From NCBI GenBank assembly GCA_003565735.1, contig PXBB01000005.1, positions 1 through 37,693 on the forward strand: DNA of 37,693 nt. Direction: 5' to 3'. The position numbers were made by a program, and so were the translations under genes. This document shows, in pieces, positions 16,558-25,652 of the stretch (the first letter of the stretch is position 1; each line of letters opens with the position of its first letter). Under the pieces are notes generated by a model. That model had not been told where the DNA came from and ran no database searches. It saw only the letters and a list, made by a program, of their open reading frames with translations. The stretch is from Bacteroidales bacterium. Lineage in GTDB: Bacteria > Bacteroidota > Bacteroidia > Bacteroidales > PXBB01.

Positions 16558-17300
16558 TTACGGAATATAATAAACAAATTTTATCAAACTATCTTTCGCG
16601 TAGAAATCGTCAATTTCGTCAATACTGCTGAAAGGGAAATTCAAAATAATACCATCCGGGAATCTTACAAACACTTCTTCACTGCCATCATAATCATGCA
16701 TCAACTTAATAAGTGAATTTTTAACTTCAGCGCTCATGGCTAATGTAACCCTAACTTCAGCATTATAATACCCCGTATCTGAGCCATCACTCGATTTAGC
16801 TTCAAGCAAGGTGCCCTTAATTCTGTAGTTTGGTGGAATAATTGAAGGCCAGCTAACGACATCGGGTGTCAATTGAAGAAAACCGGTTTGGCGTGCAATC
16901 GCTTCAAGTTCATTTTTTTTTTAATCTTATTGCTGCTAATCGTAAGGATGCTGTTGATGTCGGGCAAGTCTATTATCAACATACCCAAACCGCTTATATT
17001 ATAAAATTCAGTATCCTTACCGTCTAATAAGTACTGAGGCATATCTTTGGCTTTACCCTCACGGTATTCGATTTTTATAAGAAGTATATCATCTCCCTTT
17101 AAATACAAGGCTTCGTATTCCCCCTCATCTTCATAGTTCTCAAATTCACTGACTTTATTAAAAAAGGGTATGCTTAGCCTGGATACATGCTCTTTAAAAA
17201 CCTCAAATGTAAAAAAAGGCTTATAGAGCAACTCTTCCTGCGCCTGCGTTGTCGTGATGAACGCAGCTAAAAAAATGGAAACAACAACTAATTTTTTCAT
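16558..17300 (-). pseudogene. secreted protein of unknown function, split by a -1 frameshift in an A10 run
   Basis: Two frames join to a plausible 247-residue protein. Frame 1 (17300 to 16869) starts MKKLVVVSIFLAAFITTTQA with a signal peptide cleaved near TQA-Q, then a mature part with FYNISGLGMLIIDLPD. At an A10 run (plus strand T-run 16913-16922) the frame moves to ORF 2 (TTG at 16872, end 16558); read with one extra A the junction gives KIKKKNELEAIARQTGF and then LTPDVVSWPSIIPPNYRIKG, normal protein text, while the unshifted end (MNLKRLHAKPVFFN) is not. ORF 2 has no ATG and only a TTG overlapping the first stop. The rest ends RFPDGIILNFPFSSIDEIDD. Possible causes: sequencing error, real mutation, or slippage at A_AAA_AAA. 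Function not recognised. Confidence 0.7.
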
Positions 17301-17515
17301 AAAATAACAGTTTTTAAATTTGACAAACTCAACTCTTCAATTTTTTGCTTTCCAGCCTTACTCTTCTGCCTAATACACGGGTTTTCAGGACATCCCTTTT
17401 CATTTATAGAATAATAAACAACACCTGTATAACTATAAAGCGTTCGATTAAATATTTTTGCGCAAAAATAATGATTAATCGCAATATTATCATGTTTTTT
17501 TCTTTCGAAAAACAC
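17297..17515 (-). CDS. possible small ORF upstream of the frameshifted gene
   Basis: GTG-started 72-codon frame whose stop overlaps the next ATG as ATGA. The second half (EKGCPENPCIRQKSKAGKQK, then IEELSLSNLKTVIL) looks protein-like and is richer in G and C. The first half runs through an 18-bp palindrome containing the likely promoter box, so the GTG start is unlikely, and no ATG, GTG or TTG in frame lies between that box and the plausible part. Not recognised as any family; may be a short leader gene with an unusual start or an accident. Confidence 0.25.
   Translation of the reverse strand: MFFERKKHDNIAINHYFCAKIFNRTLYSYTGVVYYSINEKGCPENPCIRQKSKAGKQKIEELSLSNLKTVIL
17453..17470. promoter_or_regulatory. 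18-bp perfect palindrome containing TAnnTTTG on both strands
   Basis: The bases TATTTTTGCGCAAAAATA read the same on both strands, and each strand carries TATTTTTG, a full TAnnTTTG box. The minus-strand copy would serve the frameshifted secreted-protein gene (ATG at 17300). The symmetry could also be an operator. No clear -33 TTTG is seen on either side. Confidence 0.4.
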
Positions 17516-17594
17516 TGTCGGTAAAAACGATTGTAAGTGCTGCTAAGTAGTAAAAACGTAAGCAAAAGCAGTGGGTCAAAAAGTCAGCAGACGC

Positions 17595-19274
17595 TTAGTC
17601 GGCTTTAAGTTTTTTGTATCTGATACGTTTGAGTTCGTCATCTCCCAGTCTTTTCTTTCTGTTTTCTTCATAATCTGAGTAAGCGCCCTGAAAGAAATAC
17701 ACTTGAGAGTTGCTTTCAAAAGCTATTATATGAGTGGCAACTCTGTCAAGGAACCATCGGTCATGCGTAATAATAACGGCACAGCCGGCAAAATTTTCGA
17801 GACCTTCCTCAAGGGCCCGAAGTGTGTTGACATCTATATCGTTGGTAGGCTCATCAAGCAGTAACACATTAGCTTCGGATTTGAGTGTCATGGCCAAGTG
17901 AAGGCGGTTTCTTTCACCTCCTGACAATACGCCACATTTCTTTTCCTGGTCGGCACCGCTAAAATTAAATCGTGCCACATAAGCCCGTGCGTTCATGGTA
18001 CGACCACCTATTTGCAACAATTCATTGCCTTCGGAAATGACTTCAAAAACAGATTTTTCGGGGTCTATTTCCTCATGGGCCTGATCCACATAACCGATTT
18101 TTACTGTTTCGCCAATCCTGAAGGCACCACTGTCGGCATTTTCTTTACCCATGATCATTCGAAATAAAGTTGTTTTCCCTGCCCCGTTAGGACCTACAAT
18201 ACCTACAATACCGGCCGGAGGTAAGGAAAAGTTTAAATTTTCAAAAAGCAAATTATTGTCAAAGGATTTTGAAACATTGTCCGCTTCAATAACCTTATTG
18301 CCTAATCGTGGGCCATTGGGTATGTATATTTCTAGTTTTTCTTCCTGTTGCTTTACATCGGCATTCAGCAGCTTGTCATAAGCCGACAGACGAGCTTTTG
18401 ATTTAGCATGGCGTGCTTTAGGGGCCATACGTACCCATTCAAGTTCGCGTTCAAGGGTTTTTCTGCGTTTTGAGGCCGATTTTTCTTCATGAGCCAGTCT
18501 TTTCGTTTTTTGTTCCAGCCACGATGAGTAGTTACCCTGCCAAGGGATGCCTTCACCCCTATCCAGCTCGAGTATCCACCCCGCTACATTATCAAGAAAA
18601 TATCTGTCGTGTGTTACTGAAATAACAGTCCCTTTGTATTGTTGTAAATGTTGTTCAAGCCATTGCACAGATGCGGCATCAAGATGGTTGGTAGGCTCAT
18701 CAAGCAGCAGTATATCGGGCTCGGTAAGCAAAAGACGACACAAAGCAACGCGACGACGCTCGCCACCCGACAGATGTGCCACAGGTGTCGTTCCCTCGGG
18801 GCAACGCAGAGCATCCATAGCTCTTTGCAAGCGGCTGTCAAGCTCCCAGGCGTTATGCTGTTCCAAAAGTTCAGTGACAACACCCTGCCGCTCAATTAGT
18901 TTATTCATTTCATCATCGCTCATGGGTTCTGCAAACTTGTTATTGATCTCTTCGTACTCCTTAAGCAATGCCACTTCCTCGTGTACGGCCTCTTCAATAA
19001 TTTCTTTAACTGTTTTATCTGCTGACAGTTCCGGCTCCTGAGCTAAATAACCTACCGAATAGCCGGGCGAAAAAACAACATCCCCCTCGAATGACTTGTC
19101 AACACCTGCAATAATTTTCAGAAGTGTTGACTTACCTGAACCGTTTAAACCTATGATGCCAATTTTTGCGCCATAGAAAAATGACAGGTAAATATTTTTT
19201 AGAATCTGTCGGTGGGGTGGCACCTTTTTGCCTACATTAACCATCGAAAAAATAATCTTTTTATCTTCGCTCAT
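17595..19274 (-). CDS. ettA: energy-dependent translational throttle protein EttA (ABC-F ATPase)
   Basis: 559-residue soluble ABC-F protein with two ATPase domains and no membrane part. Domain 1: Walker A GLNGSGKST, signature LSGGERRRVALCRLLL, Walker B DILLLDEPTNHLD, His switch VTHDRYFLD. The linker (P-site tRNA interaction motif) follows with KRRKTLERELEWVRMAPKAR, typical of EttA. Domain 2: Walker A GPNGAGKTT, signature LSGGERNRLHLAMTL, Walker B NVLLLDEPTNDIDVNTLRAL, switch ITHDRWFLDRVATHI. EttA binds the ribosomal E site and gates the first elongation steps according to energy state in E. coli. Length is normal. A TATTTTTG box lies 27 bases upstream of the ATG on the minus strand. Monocistronic. 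Confidence 0.95.
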   Translation of the reverse strand: MSEDKKIIFSMVNVGKKVPPHRQILKNIYLSFFYGAKIGIIGLNGSGKSTLLKIIAGVDKSFEGDVVFSPGYSVGYLAQEPELSADKTVKEIIEEAVHEEVALLKEYEEINNKFAEPMSDDEMNKLIERQGVVTELLEQHNAWELDSRLQRAMDALRCPEGTTPVAHLSGGERRRVALCRLLLTEPDILLLDEPTNHLDAASVQWLEQHLQQYKGTVISVTHDRYFLDNVAGWILELDRGEGIPWQGNYSSWLEQKTKRLAHEEKSASKRRKTLERELEWVRMAPKARHAKSKARLSAYDKLLNADVKQQEEKLEIYIPNGPRLGNKVIEADNVSKSFDNNLLFENLNFSLPPAGIVGIVGPNGAGKTTLFRMIMGKENADSGAFRIGETVKIGYVDQAHEEIDPEKSVFEVISEGNELLQIGGRTMNARAYVARFNFSGADQEKKCGVLSGGERNRLHLAMTLKSEANVLLLDEPTNDIDVNTLRALEEGLENFAGCAVIITHDRWFLDRVATHIIAFESNSQVYFFQGAYSDYEENRKKRLGDDELKRIRYKKLKAD

Positions 19275-19300
19275 ATTTGCTGATTTTTATAATAATTGCA

Positions 19301-19308
19301 CAAAAATA
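19301..19308 (-). promoter_or_regulatory. -7 box of ettA
   Basis: TATTTTTG on the minus strand, 27 bases upstream of the ettA ATG, matches TAnnTTTG. A TTG lies 12 bases further upstream, closer than the usual spacing. Confidence 0.4.
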
Positions 19309-19399
19309 CTAAATTAGTAACAAGTGCTTTTTTAATAAACCAGTAAAGGACATTTCTTTTTTTGAAGTGCTGGAGTAAAAAGAAAATAAAGCTGTAATG

Positions 19400-19800
19400 G
19401 CAGATTTCTCATCCGATAAAATCGGAGTCGAAATAACGGTTTTTAGGACCATAAAGGTTTTCTTTACGAACGCAACCAAAGCCGTTTCGGCTGCTGGTTT
19501 TTTCAGGTGTATTTTTTTTTTGAGTTGTGCAGCCTTACTGGTTGTTTGCTTCAATGCATGGTTTGATTTTGCAGGGGGGGGGCGGGGTAATGAATCCCTT
19601 GTTTATGGACGCAAATGAGGACGATGCCGGGGAAAAGCGCTTCGCCGGCAGTTTTGTGACATTCTTAAGGTAGCACAGCGAAGTAAAAAATCTGCCTAAG
19701 AAGAGGTGCTTCATCCGATAATCATCGGATTCAGCATGACAATATACTACTTGTTATTCTGAACGGAACGAAGTGAAGTGAAGAGGAAGAATAAAAACAA
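19400..19800. repeat. cluster of degenerate palindromic dispersed repeats
   Basis: No convincing gene lies between 19275 and 19866. Several short related units are present: CTCATCCGATAAAATCGGAG around 19410-19428 (TCCGAT/ATCGGA hairpin), a unit beginning TGACATTCTTAAGGTAGC near 19657, its inverted-end partner with ATCCGAT/ATCGGAT (19713-19730) ending GATTCAGCATGACA near 19742, and TTATTCTGAACGGAACGAAG from about 19754. They resemble the TGTCATTCTGA...GAAGAATCT type of intergenic repeat common in Bacteroidota (from memory, not searched). A G9 run near 19574-19582 is unusual in AT-rich DNA. Two ORFs here, one per strand (19309-19554 and 19397-19618), are repeat-derived. Confidence 0.6.
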
Positions 19801-19866
19801 TCTCGTTCACACAACATGTGATGAATGGGAATAATCTTTAGGTATGCGAAAAGGAAATGCGAAAAA

Positions 19867-21285
19867 TTAATTATAATCCAGTTCTTCGCTCATCATTCTT
19901 TCTAAGAAGCCTTTCAACTGTTCAGCATCAATACGCTTGGCTATTATTCTTTTCTCCTCATCTAACAGATACAGTATAGGTGTACTATAAACATCGTACA
20001 AGTCTCTATAGTTAGACCTGTTAAGGGGATCCCAAACATTGATCCAATCAACATTATTTTTTCTGACTTTTCTTTTCCATTCATCAAGGTCTGTTTCAGT
20101 GCAAAGCGCAAAAACCTCCAGGCCTTTATCTCTGTTTTCCAGATAAAAATCTTTCAGAATAGGTGTCATTCTTTTACAGTGCCCACAATCTGTACTCCAT
20201 ATATAAAGAACGGTATATTTAGCTTGCACATCATGCAATGAATAAGCCCGATTTACAGAATCCACGACCGTAATATTTGGCGCCACGCTTCCAATCAGAA
20301 GTGGTTTAAGTACACGCACCCTGTCAGCAATGCTTTTCAGTTGTTCGGGACCTACCCAAAAAGCCTTATTTGACAGGTAGTATTGTTCTGCCATATGCAC
20401 AAAAACGGCGTCCATGCCCATAATATTCGAGCGTTCACCATAATTGGTAAAATACCACACCAAATATTTAAAGGTTTCTCTGTTGCCATCAGTCCTTTCT
20501 ATCAGTTTTTCAGCAACATTGATAATGGTATCCGACACCTGCATCAAAACATTTTTAACGTAATTGTCAAGGCGCCGATGAAACACAGGTGTGCGCAACA
20601 ACCTCTCGTCAGAAAAATCAAAATAGCGAAAATAATTTTCTTTATAATATCTGTAAGGGAAGAGCGAATCTTTAGTGCCATCGGGCAGCAATGGCATATC
20701 GGGAATTTCAATATCCTTGGTAGCCAGCAAAATTTTGGACAATAAAAAATCGGGATGGTTTTCAATAATATTGTTTTTGTAATCCTTTACCTTCTCATTA
20801 ATGGTATGAATCTCGGATATAAGACTTTCATATTCCCGGCTTCCTTCTGCCTGACTTTCTCTTTTTTTATTGATACCTTCAACCTTTTTTTGCATGTTTG
20901 AAATAAATTTCTGGTACTCATAAAAAAGCTTGTTGTCTTTAGAATTTTTCACTTTCATGGCATGAAGAAGGTCGTCAATATCAGTTTTAATGGTAAAATG
21001 CTGGTCTTCGTCAAGTAATATTTCAAAAAACTGTCGCTGAGGCAGAACTATAAAATAGATGCCACCGGGTTTTTTTTCATCGCCACTAAATACCAGACGC
21101 CCACGTTTATCAGCAAAGGCAGTATCCTGCACAAGCTGCTTATCGCCAAAATAATTACCCAGAATACATTTATCACCTTCTTTCAGACCCTTTACTTCTA
21201 TCTTTATTTCATATCCATCTTTTTGAGCAAAAAGCACGGGCAAAAAAATCATTAAAGCCACCGCTAAGCATGTCATATTCTTCAT
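19867..21285 (-). CDS. TlpA-like periplasmic thioredoxin-fold protein with DUF4369-type N-terminus
   Basis: 472 residues. Residues 1-20 form a signal peptide (MKNMTCLAVALMIFLPVLFA, then QKDG). The next ~100 residues (VKGLKEGDKCILGNYFGDKQ, LPQRQFFEILLDEDQHF) match the beta-rich DUF4369-type domain found before thioredoxin domains in Bacteroidota, and a helical middle region follows (a DUF5106-like segment). The C-terminal ~140 residues are a thioredoxin fold with the redox motif STDCGHCKRMTP, Cys367 and Cys370, and a cis-Pro loop in YDVYSTPILYLLDEE. Such proteins act in the periplasm or at the envelope in thiol-disulfide exchange, some in cytochrome c maturation; the partner is not shown here. 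Monocistronic and divergent from pheT. A TAAATTTG box lies 28 bases upstream of the start. Confidence 0.85.
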   Translation of the reverse strand: MKNMTCLAVALMIFLPVLFAQKDGYEIKIEVKGLKEGDKCILGNYFGDKQLVQDTAFADKRGRLVFSGDEKKPGGIYFIVLPQRQFFEILLDEDQHFTIKTDIDDLLHAMKVKNSKDNKLFYEYQKFISNMQKKVEGINKKRESQAEGSREYESLISEIHTINEKVKDYKNNIIENHPDFLLSKILLATKDIEIPDMPLLPDGTKDSLFPYRYYKENYFRYFDFSDERLLRTPVFHRRLDNYVKNVLMQVSDTIINVAEKLIERTDGNRETFKYLVWYFTNYGERSNIMGMDAVFVHMAEQYYLSNKAFWVGPEQLKSIADRVRVLKPLLIGSVAPNITVVDSVNRAYSLHDVQAKYTVLYIWSTDCGHCKRMTPILKDFYLENRDKGLEVFALCTETDLDEWKRKVRKNNVDWINVWDPLNRSNYRDLYDVYSTPILYLLDEEKRIIAKRIDAEQLKGFLERMMSEELDYN

Positions 21286-21312
21286 AAAACTTACCTTCTA
21301 ATTTGTTTTATT

Positions 21313-21320
21313 CAAATTTA
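21313..21320 (-). promoter_or_regulatory. -7 box of the TlpA-like gene
   Basis: TAAATTTG on the minus strand matches TAnnTTTG, 28 bases upstream of the ATG. No clear -33 TTTG. Confidence 0.4.
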
Positions 21321-21433
21321 AATAAAAAAATTAATTTTGCTGTTTCAGTGTATTTCTGTTTTAGCTGCATTATTTACTAAAGCAAACAATAAAGATGTAT
21401 AACACTTATTATCAACATATTGATTGTCTGACT

Positions 21434-21460
21434 TTTGAAAACTTATTTTGCTTACTTTTG
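21434..21460 (+). promoter_or_regulatory. possible promoter of pheT-xseA-xseB
   Basis: TACTTTTG at 21453-21460 matches TAnnTTTG; TTTG at 21434-21437 could be the -33 part, although the 15-base spacer is short. It would give a 5' leader of over 100 bases before the pheT ATG, room for regulation, but I see no terminator-antiterminator or leader peptide rich in Phe. Confidence 0.4.
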
Positions 21461-21578
21461 TGAATAAAACAGTTTAGCAATAAAAAACTTAACAACTGCT
21501 TGCAATACTTTCAAAATACTTCAAATAACTGATACACATATTAACAAGAAAGCACCATAACGCATAACAAACAAACGC

Positions 21579-24044
21579 ATGAAAATATCATACAATTGGC
21601 TTAAAGAATATATAGAAACTAATGAGACACCTCAACACATTTCTGAATTATTAACTAACTGTGGATTGGAAGTTGAGGGACTTGAAGAAGTTGCCTCTGT
21701 AAGGGGCAGCCTGGAAGGTGTTGTAATTGGGCAGGTATCGCAAAAAGAAAAGCACCCCAATGCCGATAAGTTGAGCCTGACGAAAGTACGCATTAATGAA
21801 AATACTGTTTTAGACATCGTATGCGGTGCGCCCAATGTTGAAGCCGGCCAGAAAGTGCTTGTAGCTACTGTTGGAGCTAAAATATACACCCAGGAAGATA
21901 GTTTTACAATTAAAAAAACAAAAATTAGGGGAGCCGTTTCTGAGGGGATGATATGCTCGGAGAAAGAATTAGGGCTGGGCGAAGCAGAAGACGGCATCAT
22001 GGTTTTACCTGCCGATGCACCCGTAGGAAATGCTGCCGCTGATTATTTCAACATTGAAAAAGATTGGGTTTTCGAAATTGGTCTTACTCCCAACAGAGCT
22101 GACGCAGCCTTTCATATGGGTGTTGCCCGCGACTTAGCTGCGGTTATCAACAATAAAAACAACTATAAAAATGGAAAAACTGTAAGCTACAAGCCATTAA
22201 ACAGCATTGATTTTGATAACTTTCCAAAAACGCAATCCAAGCCTATCAGTATTACCATAGAAGACACGAATGCTTGTAAGCGTTATGCCGGAATACTTAT
22301 TAAAAATATTACTGTCAAGCCCTCGCCGGAATGGCTACAGAACAAACTTAAATTTATTGGATTAAAACCCCACAATAATATTGTTGACATATCCAACTAC
22401 TTACTTTTTGCTTATGGGCAGCCCTTGCATATTTTTGATGCTGATGCTATTAAAGGGCAAAAAGTACTTGTAAAAAAATATGACCATAATTTTGATTTTA
22501 CTACTCTTGATGGCGCAGATCATAAGCTAACACCCGACGACCTTATGATATGCAATGCTGATGGCCCCATGTGCATAGCAGGTATTTACGGTGGGCTGAA
22601 TTCAGGAGTTACCCATCAAACAAAAAACATCTTTATCGAAAGTGCTTACTTCAACCCCATAGATATCCGTAAAACAGCCAAGCGTTTGGGGTTGAAAACA
22701 GACTCTTCTTTCCGTTTTGAAAGAGGCACAGACCCAAACATAGCTGTTAAAGTACTTCAAAAAGCTACAGCGGTGATACTTGAAAATGCTGGAGGCCAAA
22801 TAGCTTCTGATGTTATTGATGTTTACCCCGCCCCTGTTGAGCCCCTTTACGTTGATTTTAAATACAATAATTTCTACAAAATCAGCGGCAGCAGCATAAG
22901 TCATGAGCATATCAAAAATATTCTTAATGATTTGGAAATAAAAATATTGAAAGAAAATAATGACGGTCTTCAAATCACAATACCCCCATACAGGGTTGAT
23001 GTAACAAGAGAAATTGATGTGATTGAAGAAGTTATGCGCATATATGGTTTTAACAACATAGCCTTACCACAAAAAGTCAATGCTTCGGCAACGCACTTCC
23101 CAAAAAACAACTACGAAGCTGTCATTCAAAAATTTTCTGACTACCTGAGCCATAATGGGTATATTGAAATAATGAACAATTCTCTAACTAAGTATGATTA
23201 TTACAAAGACCATAACTTTTTCGATATTGAAAAATGTGTACGCATTTTAAATCCTTTAAGTAAAGATTTAGAAATGATGCGAAGAAGTCTTATTTATGGA
23301 GCTTTGGAGGTCGTACTTCACAATATCAACAGAAATATCAGCGATATGAAGCTTTTCGAGGTTGGCAAGTCCTATTCCCATAATAAGCTTGAAAAAGGCC
23401 TCGAGAAATATCAGGAGGCTTACAATTTTATGCTGCTACATACAGGTAAACAGTATAAAGAGTCGTGGCAAAAACCTGAAACGCCACATGATTTTTTCAG
23501 TTTAAAATCGGAACTGAATAAAACTCTTAAAGGTTTAGGCATTGATATTTTAAAAATAAAAACCAGCGATAATGTTCCTGAGTTTTTTGATTATGGGTTA
23601 AGTTACATATACAAAGATGCGGTTCTGGCTCATTTTGGATGCATAAGCAGTAAAGTGCTCAAATATTTTGACATCAAACAGGATGTATTTTATGCTGAAC
23701 TGTATGGGGCGCAACTCATTCAGGTTATCAACGACAGCACATTTGTTTATAAGGAAGCATCCAAATACCCGGCAATGAGACGCGACCTTGCCCTGCTTAT
23801 TGATAATAAAACCCGCTTTATTGAAATTGAAGAAATGGCCAGAAATCAAAATATCAAACAACTTCAATCCATAAACCTTTTTGATATTTATAAAGGCGAA
23901 AACATTCCTGATGGTAAAAAATCTTATGCTGTCAGCTTTACCTTTCAGGATGATAACAGAACACTAACAGACAAAGAAGTTGACAAGATAATGAAAAGCT
24001 TAATGCAGCTTTATCAGAAAAAAATAAATGCCGTTATTAGGTAA
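21579..24044 (+). CDS. pheT: phenylalanyl-tRNA synthetase beta subunit
   Basis: 821-residue beta subunit of the alpha2beta2 enzyme that charges tRNA-Phe. Domains in order: the N-terminal MKISYNWLKEYI block, an EMAP-type tRNA-binding domain (about 40-150) with KHPNADKLSLTKV and GAPNV, the B3/B4 editing domain (about 215-390) with FERGTDPNIAVKVL, the B5 domain, the catalytic-like core with RIYGFNNIALPQ and LNPLSKDLEMMRRSLI, and a C-terminal ferredoxin-fold anticodon-binding domain with SKYPAMRRDLALLID and SFTFQDDNRTLTDKEVD. Length is normal. pheS, which encodes the other subunit, is not in the window; separation of pheS and pheT is common in this phylum. xseA follows 41 bases downstream. Confidence 0.96.
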   Translation: MKISYNWLKEYIETNETPQHISELLTNCGLEVEGLEEVASVRGSLEGVVIGQVSQKEKHPNADKLSLTKVRINENTVLDIVCGAPNVEAGQKVLVATVGAKIYTQEDSFTIKKTKIRGAVSEGMICSEKELGLGEAEDGIMVLPADAPVGNAAADYFNIEKDWVFEIGLTPNRADAAFHMGVARDLAAVINNKNNYKNGKTVSYKPLNSIDFDNFPKTQSKPISITIEDTNACKRYAGILIKNITVKPSPEWLQNKLKFIGLKPHNNIVDISNYLLFAYGQPLHIFDADAIKGQKVLVKKYDHNFDFTTLDGADHKLTPDDLMICNADGPMCIAGIYGGLNSGVTHQTKNIFIESAYFNPIDIRKTAKRLGLKTDSSFRFERGTDPNIAVKVLQKATAVILENAGGQIASDVIDVYPAPVEPLYVDFKYNNFYKISGSSISHEHIKNILNDLEIKILKENNDGLQITIPPYRVDVTREIDVIEEVMRIYGFNNIALPQKVNASATHFPKNNYEAVIQKFSDYLSHNGYIEIMNNSLTKYDYYKDHNFFDIEKCVRILNPLSKDLEMMRRSLIYGALEVVLHNINRNISDMKLFEVGKSYSHNKLEKGLEKYQEAYNFMLLHTGKQYKESWQKPETPHDFFSLKSELNKTLKGLGIDILKIKTSDNVPEFFDYGLSYIYKDAVLAHFGCISSKVLKYFDIKQDVFYAELYGAQLIQVINDSTFVYKEASKYPAMRRDLALLIDNKTRFIEIEEMARNQNIKQLQSINLFDIYKGENIPDGKKSYAVSFTFQDDNRTLTDKEVDKIMKSLMQLYQKKINAVIR

Positions 24045-24085
24045 ACGCACCGGCTTACTGTTGATATACCATTTTTTATAAAGTC

Positions 24086-25609
24086 ATGCCCGAAAACGTT
24101 GAAGGTAAAAAAGTTTTTTCGCTGCTTGAAGTTTCGAGGAGCATTCAGAAAACCTTGACGCAAAGGTACAGCAGTACTTTTTGGGTAAAGGCCGAAATGA
24201 ATAAACTCAATCATTACATACACTCCGGCCATTGCTATCCTACACTTGTTGAAAAAAAAGATGGGAAAATTGTGGCACAAATGCATGCAAACATATGGAA
24301 GAATGATTATATAAGAATTAACAACAACTTTCTAAAAATACTTAAAGAGCCACTTAAAGATGATATAAAAATATTATTCCTTTCAAATATTTCATACAGT
24401 ACAACGCATGGTTTGTCATTACGTATTATCGATATAGACCCGTCATACACAATGGGAGACCTTGAACAGGAAAAGCAGGAAACCATCAGGCGCTTAACGC
24501 AAGAGGGCTTGTTCAACTTAAACAAATCCTTAGAGCTGCCATGCCCACCTCAACGCATTGCTGTCATATCCGTTGAAACAAGTAAAGGCTACAAAGATTT
24601 CCTTGGAAAAATTCATGCCAACGCCTATGGTTATGCTTTTTTTTATATGCTTTTTCCATCAGTTTTACAAGGCGAAAAAATAGTAGCATCAATTACCACG
24701 CAGTTACACCGCATTGAAAAAGTACAAGAGCATTTTGATTTGGTAGCCATTATAAGAGGCGGGGGAGGCGAAATAGGCTTATCGTCATACAACAACTACG
24801 CGCTGGCTAAAGCCATCGCCACCTTTCCAAAGCCTGTTCTGACAGGCATAGGCCATATCACCAATGAAACAGTAGCAGAAATGGTTGCTTACAAAAACCT
24901 CATAACGCCAACAGACCTTGCTGATTTTCTTATTCAAAAATTTACCAACTTAGCGGTGCCCCTTAACGAGACACAAAAAAAAGTGAACGAGGCATCGCTT
25001 AAACTGTTACACGAAAAACGCAGCAGCTTACAGTCCGAAACAAAGCTTTTTCGTTCAGTGGCCAATCATAAGCTGCAATTCAACCAAAACCTTATCAAAC
25101 ATGCACTGACTATACTTTACCGTCACAGCATTTTTATTTTGAAAAGTAAGCATACGGCGCTTTTAAATCTCAAGGAAGCCGTCAGGAAAAGTGTGCCTTT
25201 AAGTTTTCAAAATACCAGAAAAGCAATAGCTTTAATAACTCAGGAAGTTCGTAAAAACACCTTCGCAATTACGCACACCTTTCACATTATCATCAAACAG
25301 TATCTCAGACCCTTAAAAAAAAGTGTTTTTACAGTCAAAAATGAACGCGAAAAATTGAACTTATTAAAAACCGGCTTGCATAATAAGTCTTTACATCCTT
25401 TAAAAAACCAAAAAAAAGATTTGGCGGGTGTTAAAAGTACCATTTACAACGTCCATCCTAATCAAGTACTTAAAAGAGGTTTCAGCATCACACGTTATAA
25501 AGGGAAAGCCTTGACCGGTAAAGCCCAGGTTGACGATGGCGCTATTATTGAAACCACATTGCACTCAGGTGTTCTTAAAAGTGTTGTAAAAAAAACAAAG
25601 AACACGTAA
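24086..25609 (+). CDS. xseA: exodeoxyribonuclease VII large subunit
   Basis: 507-residue large subunit of the single-strand exonuclease that trims DNA in both directions during repair. The N-terminal OB-fold domain has SLLEVSRSIQKTL, FWVKAEMNKLNHYIHSGHCY and HANIWKN. The catalytic domain (about 130-280) has LPCPPQRIAVISVETSKGYKD, VAIIRGGGGEIGLSSYNNYA and PVLTGIGHITNETVAEMV, with the conserved GRGGG- and GHExD-like positions in their Bacteroidota form (RGGGGE, GHITNE). A long helical C-terminal region (about 290-440) forms the coiled coil that binds XseB, and the end has HPNQVLKRGFSITR. Forms an operon with xseB. Confidence 0.92.
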   Translation: MPENVEGKKVFSLLEVSRSIQKTLTQRYSSTFWVKAEMNKLNHYIHSGHCYPTLVEKKDGKIVAQMHANIWKNDYIRINNNFLKILKEPLKDDIKILFLSNISYSTTHGLSLRIIDIDPSYTMGDLEQEKQETIRRLTQEGLFNLNKSLELPCPPQRIAVISVETSKGYKDFLGKIHANAYGYAFFYMLFPSVLQGEKIVASITTQLHRIEKVQEHFDLVAIIRGGGGEIGLSSYNNYALAKAIATFPKPVLTGIGHITNETVAEMVAYKNLITPTDLADFLIQKFTNLAVPLNETQKKVNEASLKLLHEKRSSLQSETKLFRSVANHKLQFNQNLIKHALTILYRHSIFILKSKHTALLNLKEAVRKSVPLSFQNTRKAIALITQEVRKNTFAITHTFHIIIKQYLRPLKKSVFTVKNEREKLNLLKTGLHNKSLHPLKNQKKDLAGVKSTIYNVHPNQVLKRGFSITRYKGKALTGKAQVDDGAIIETTLHSGVLKSVVKKTKNT

Positions 25610-25652
25610 AATACCGTTTATGATTTTAAACACATATTAACCCATAAAAACC

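Noticed and set aside
16869-17300. Treating 16869-17300 and 16558-16872 as two separate genes
   Set aside because: The second has only a TTG start overlapping the first stop, and the text upstream of it in its own frame (NELEAIARQTGFLQ) is clearly coding back to the A-run, so a single split gene is the better reading.
19309-19618. Opposite-strand ORFs 19309-19554 (minus) and 19397-19618 (plus) downstream of the TlpA-like gene
   Set aside because: They overlap each other and run through palindromic repeats and the G9 homopolymer; neither has a plausible start or family.
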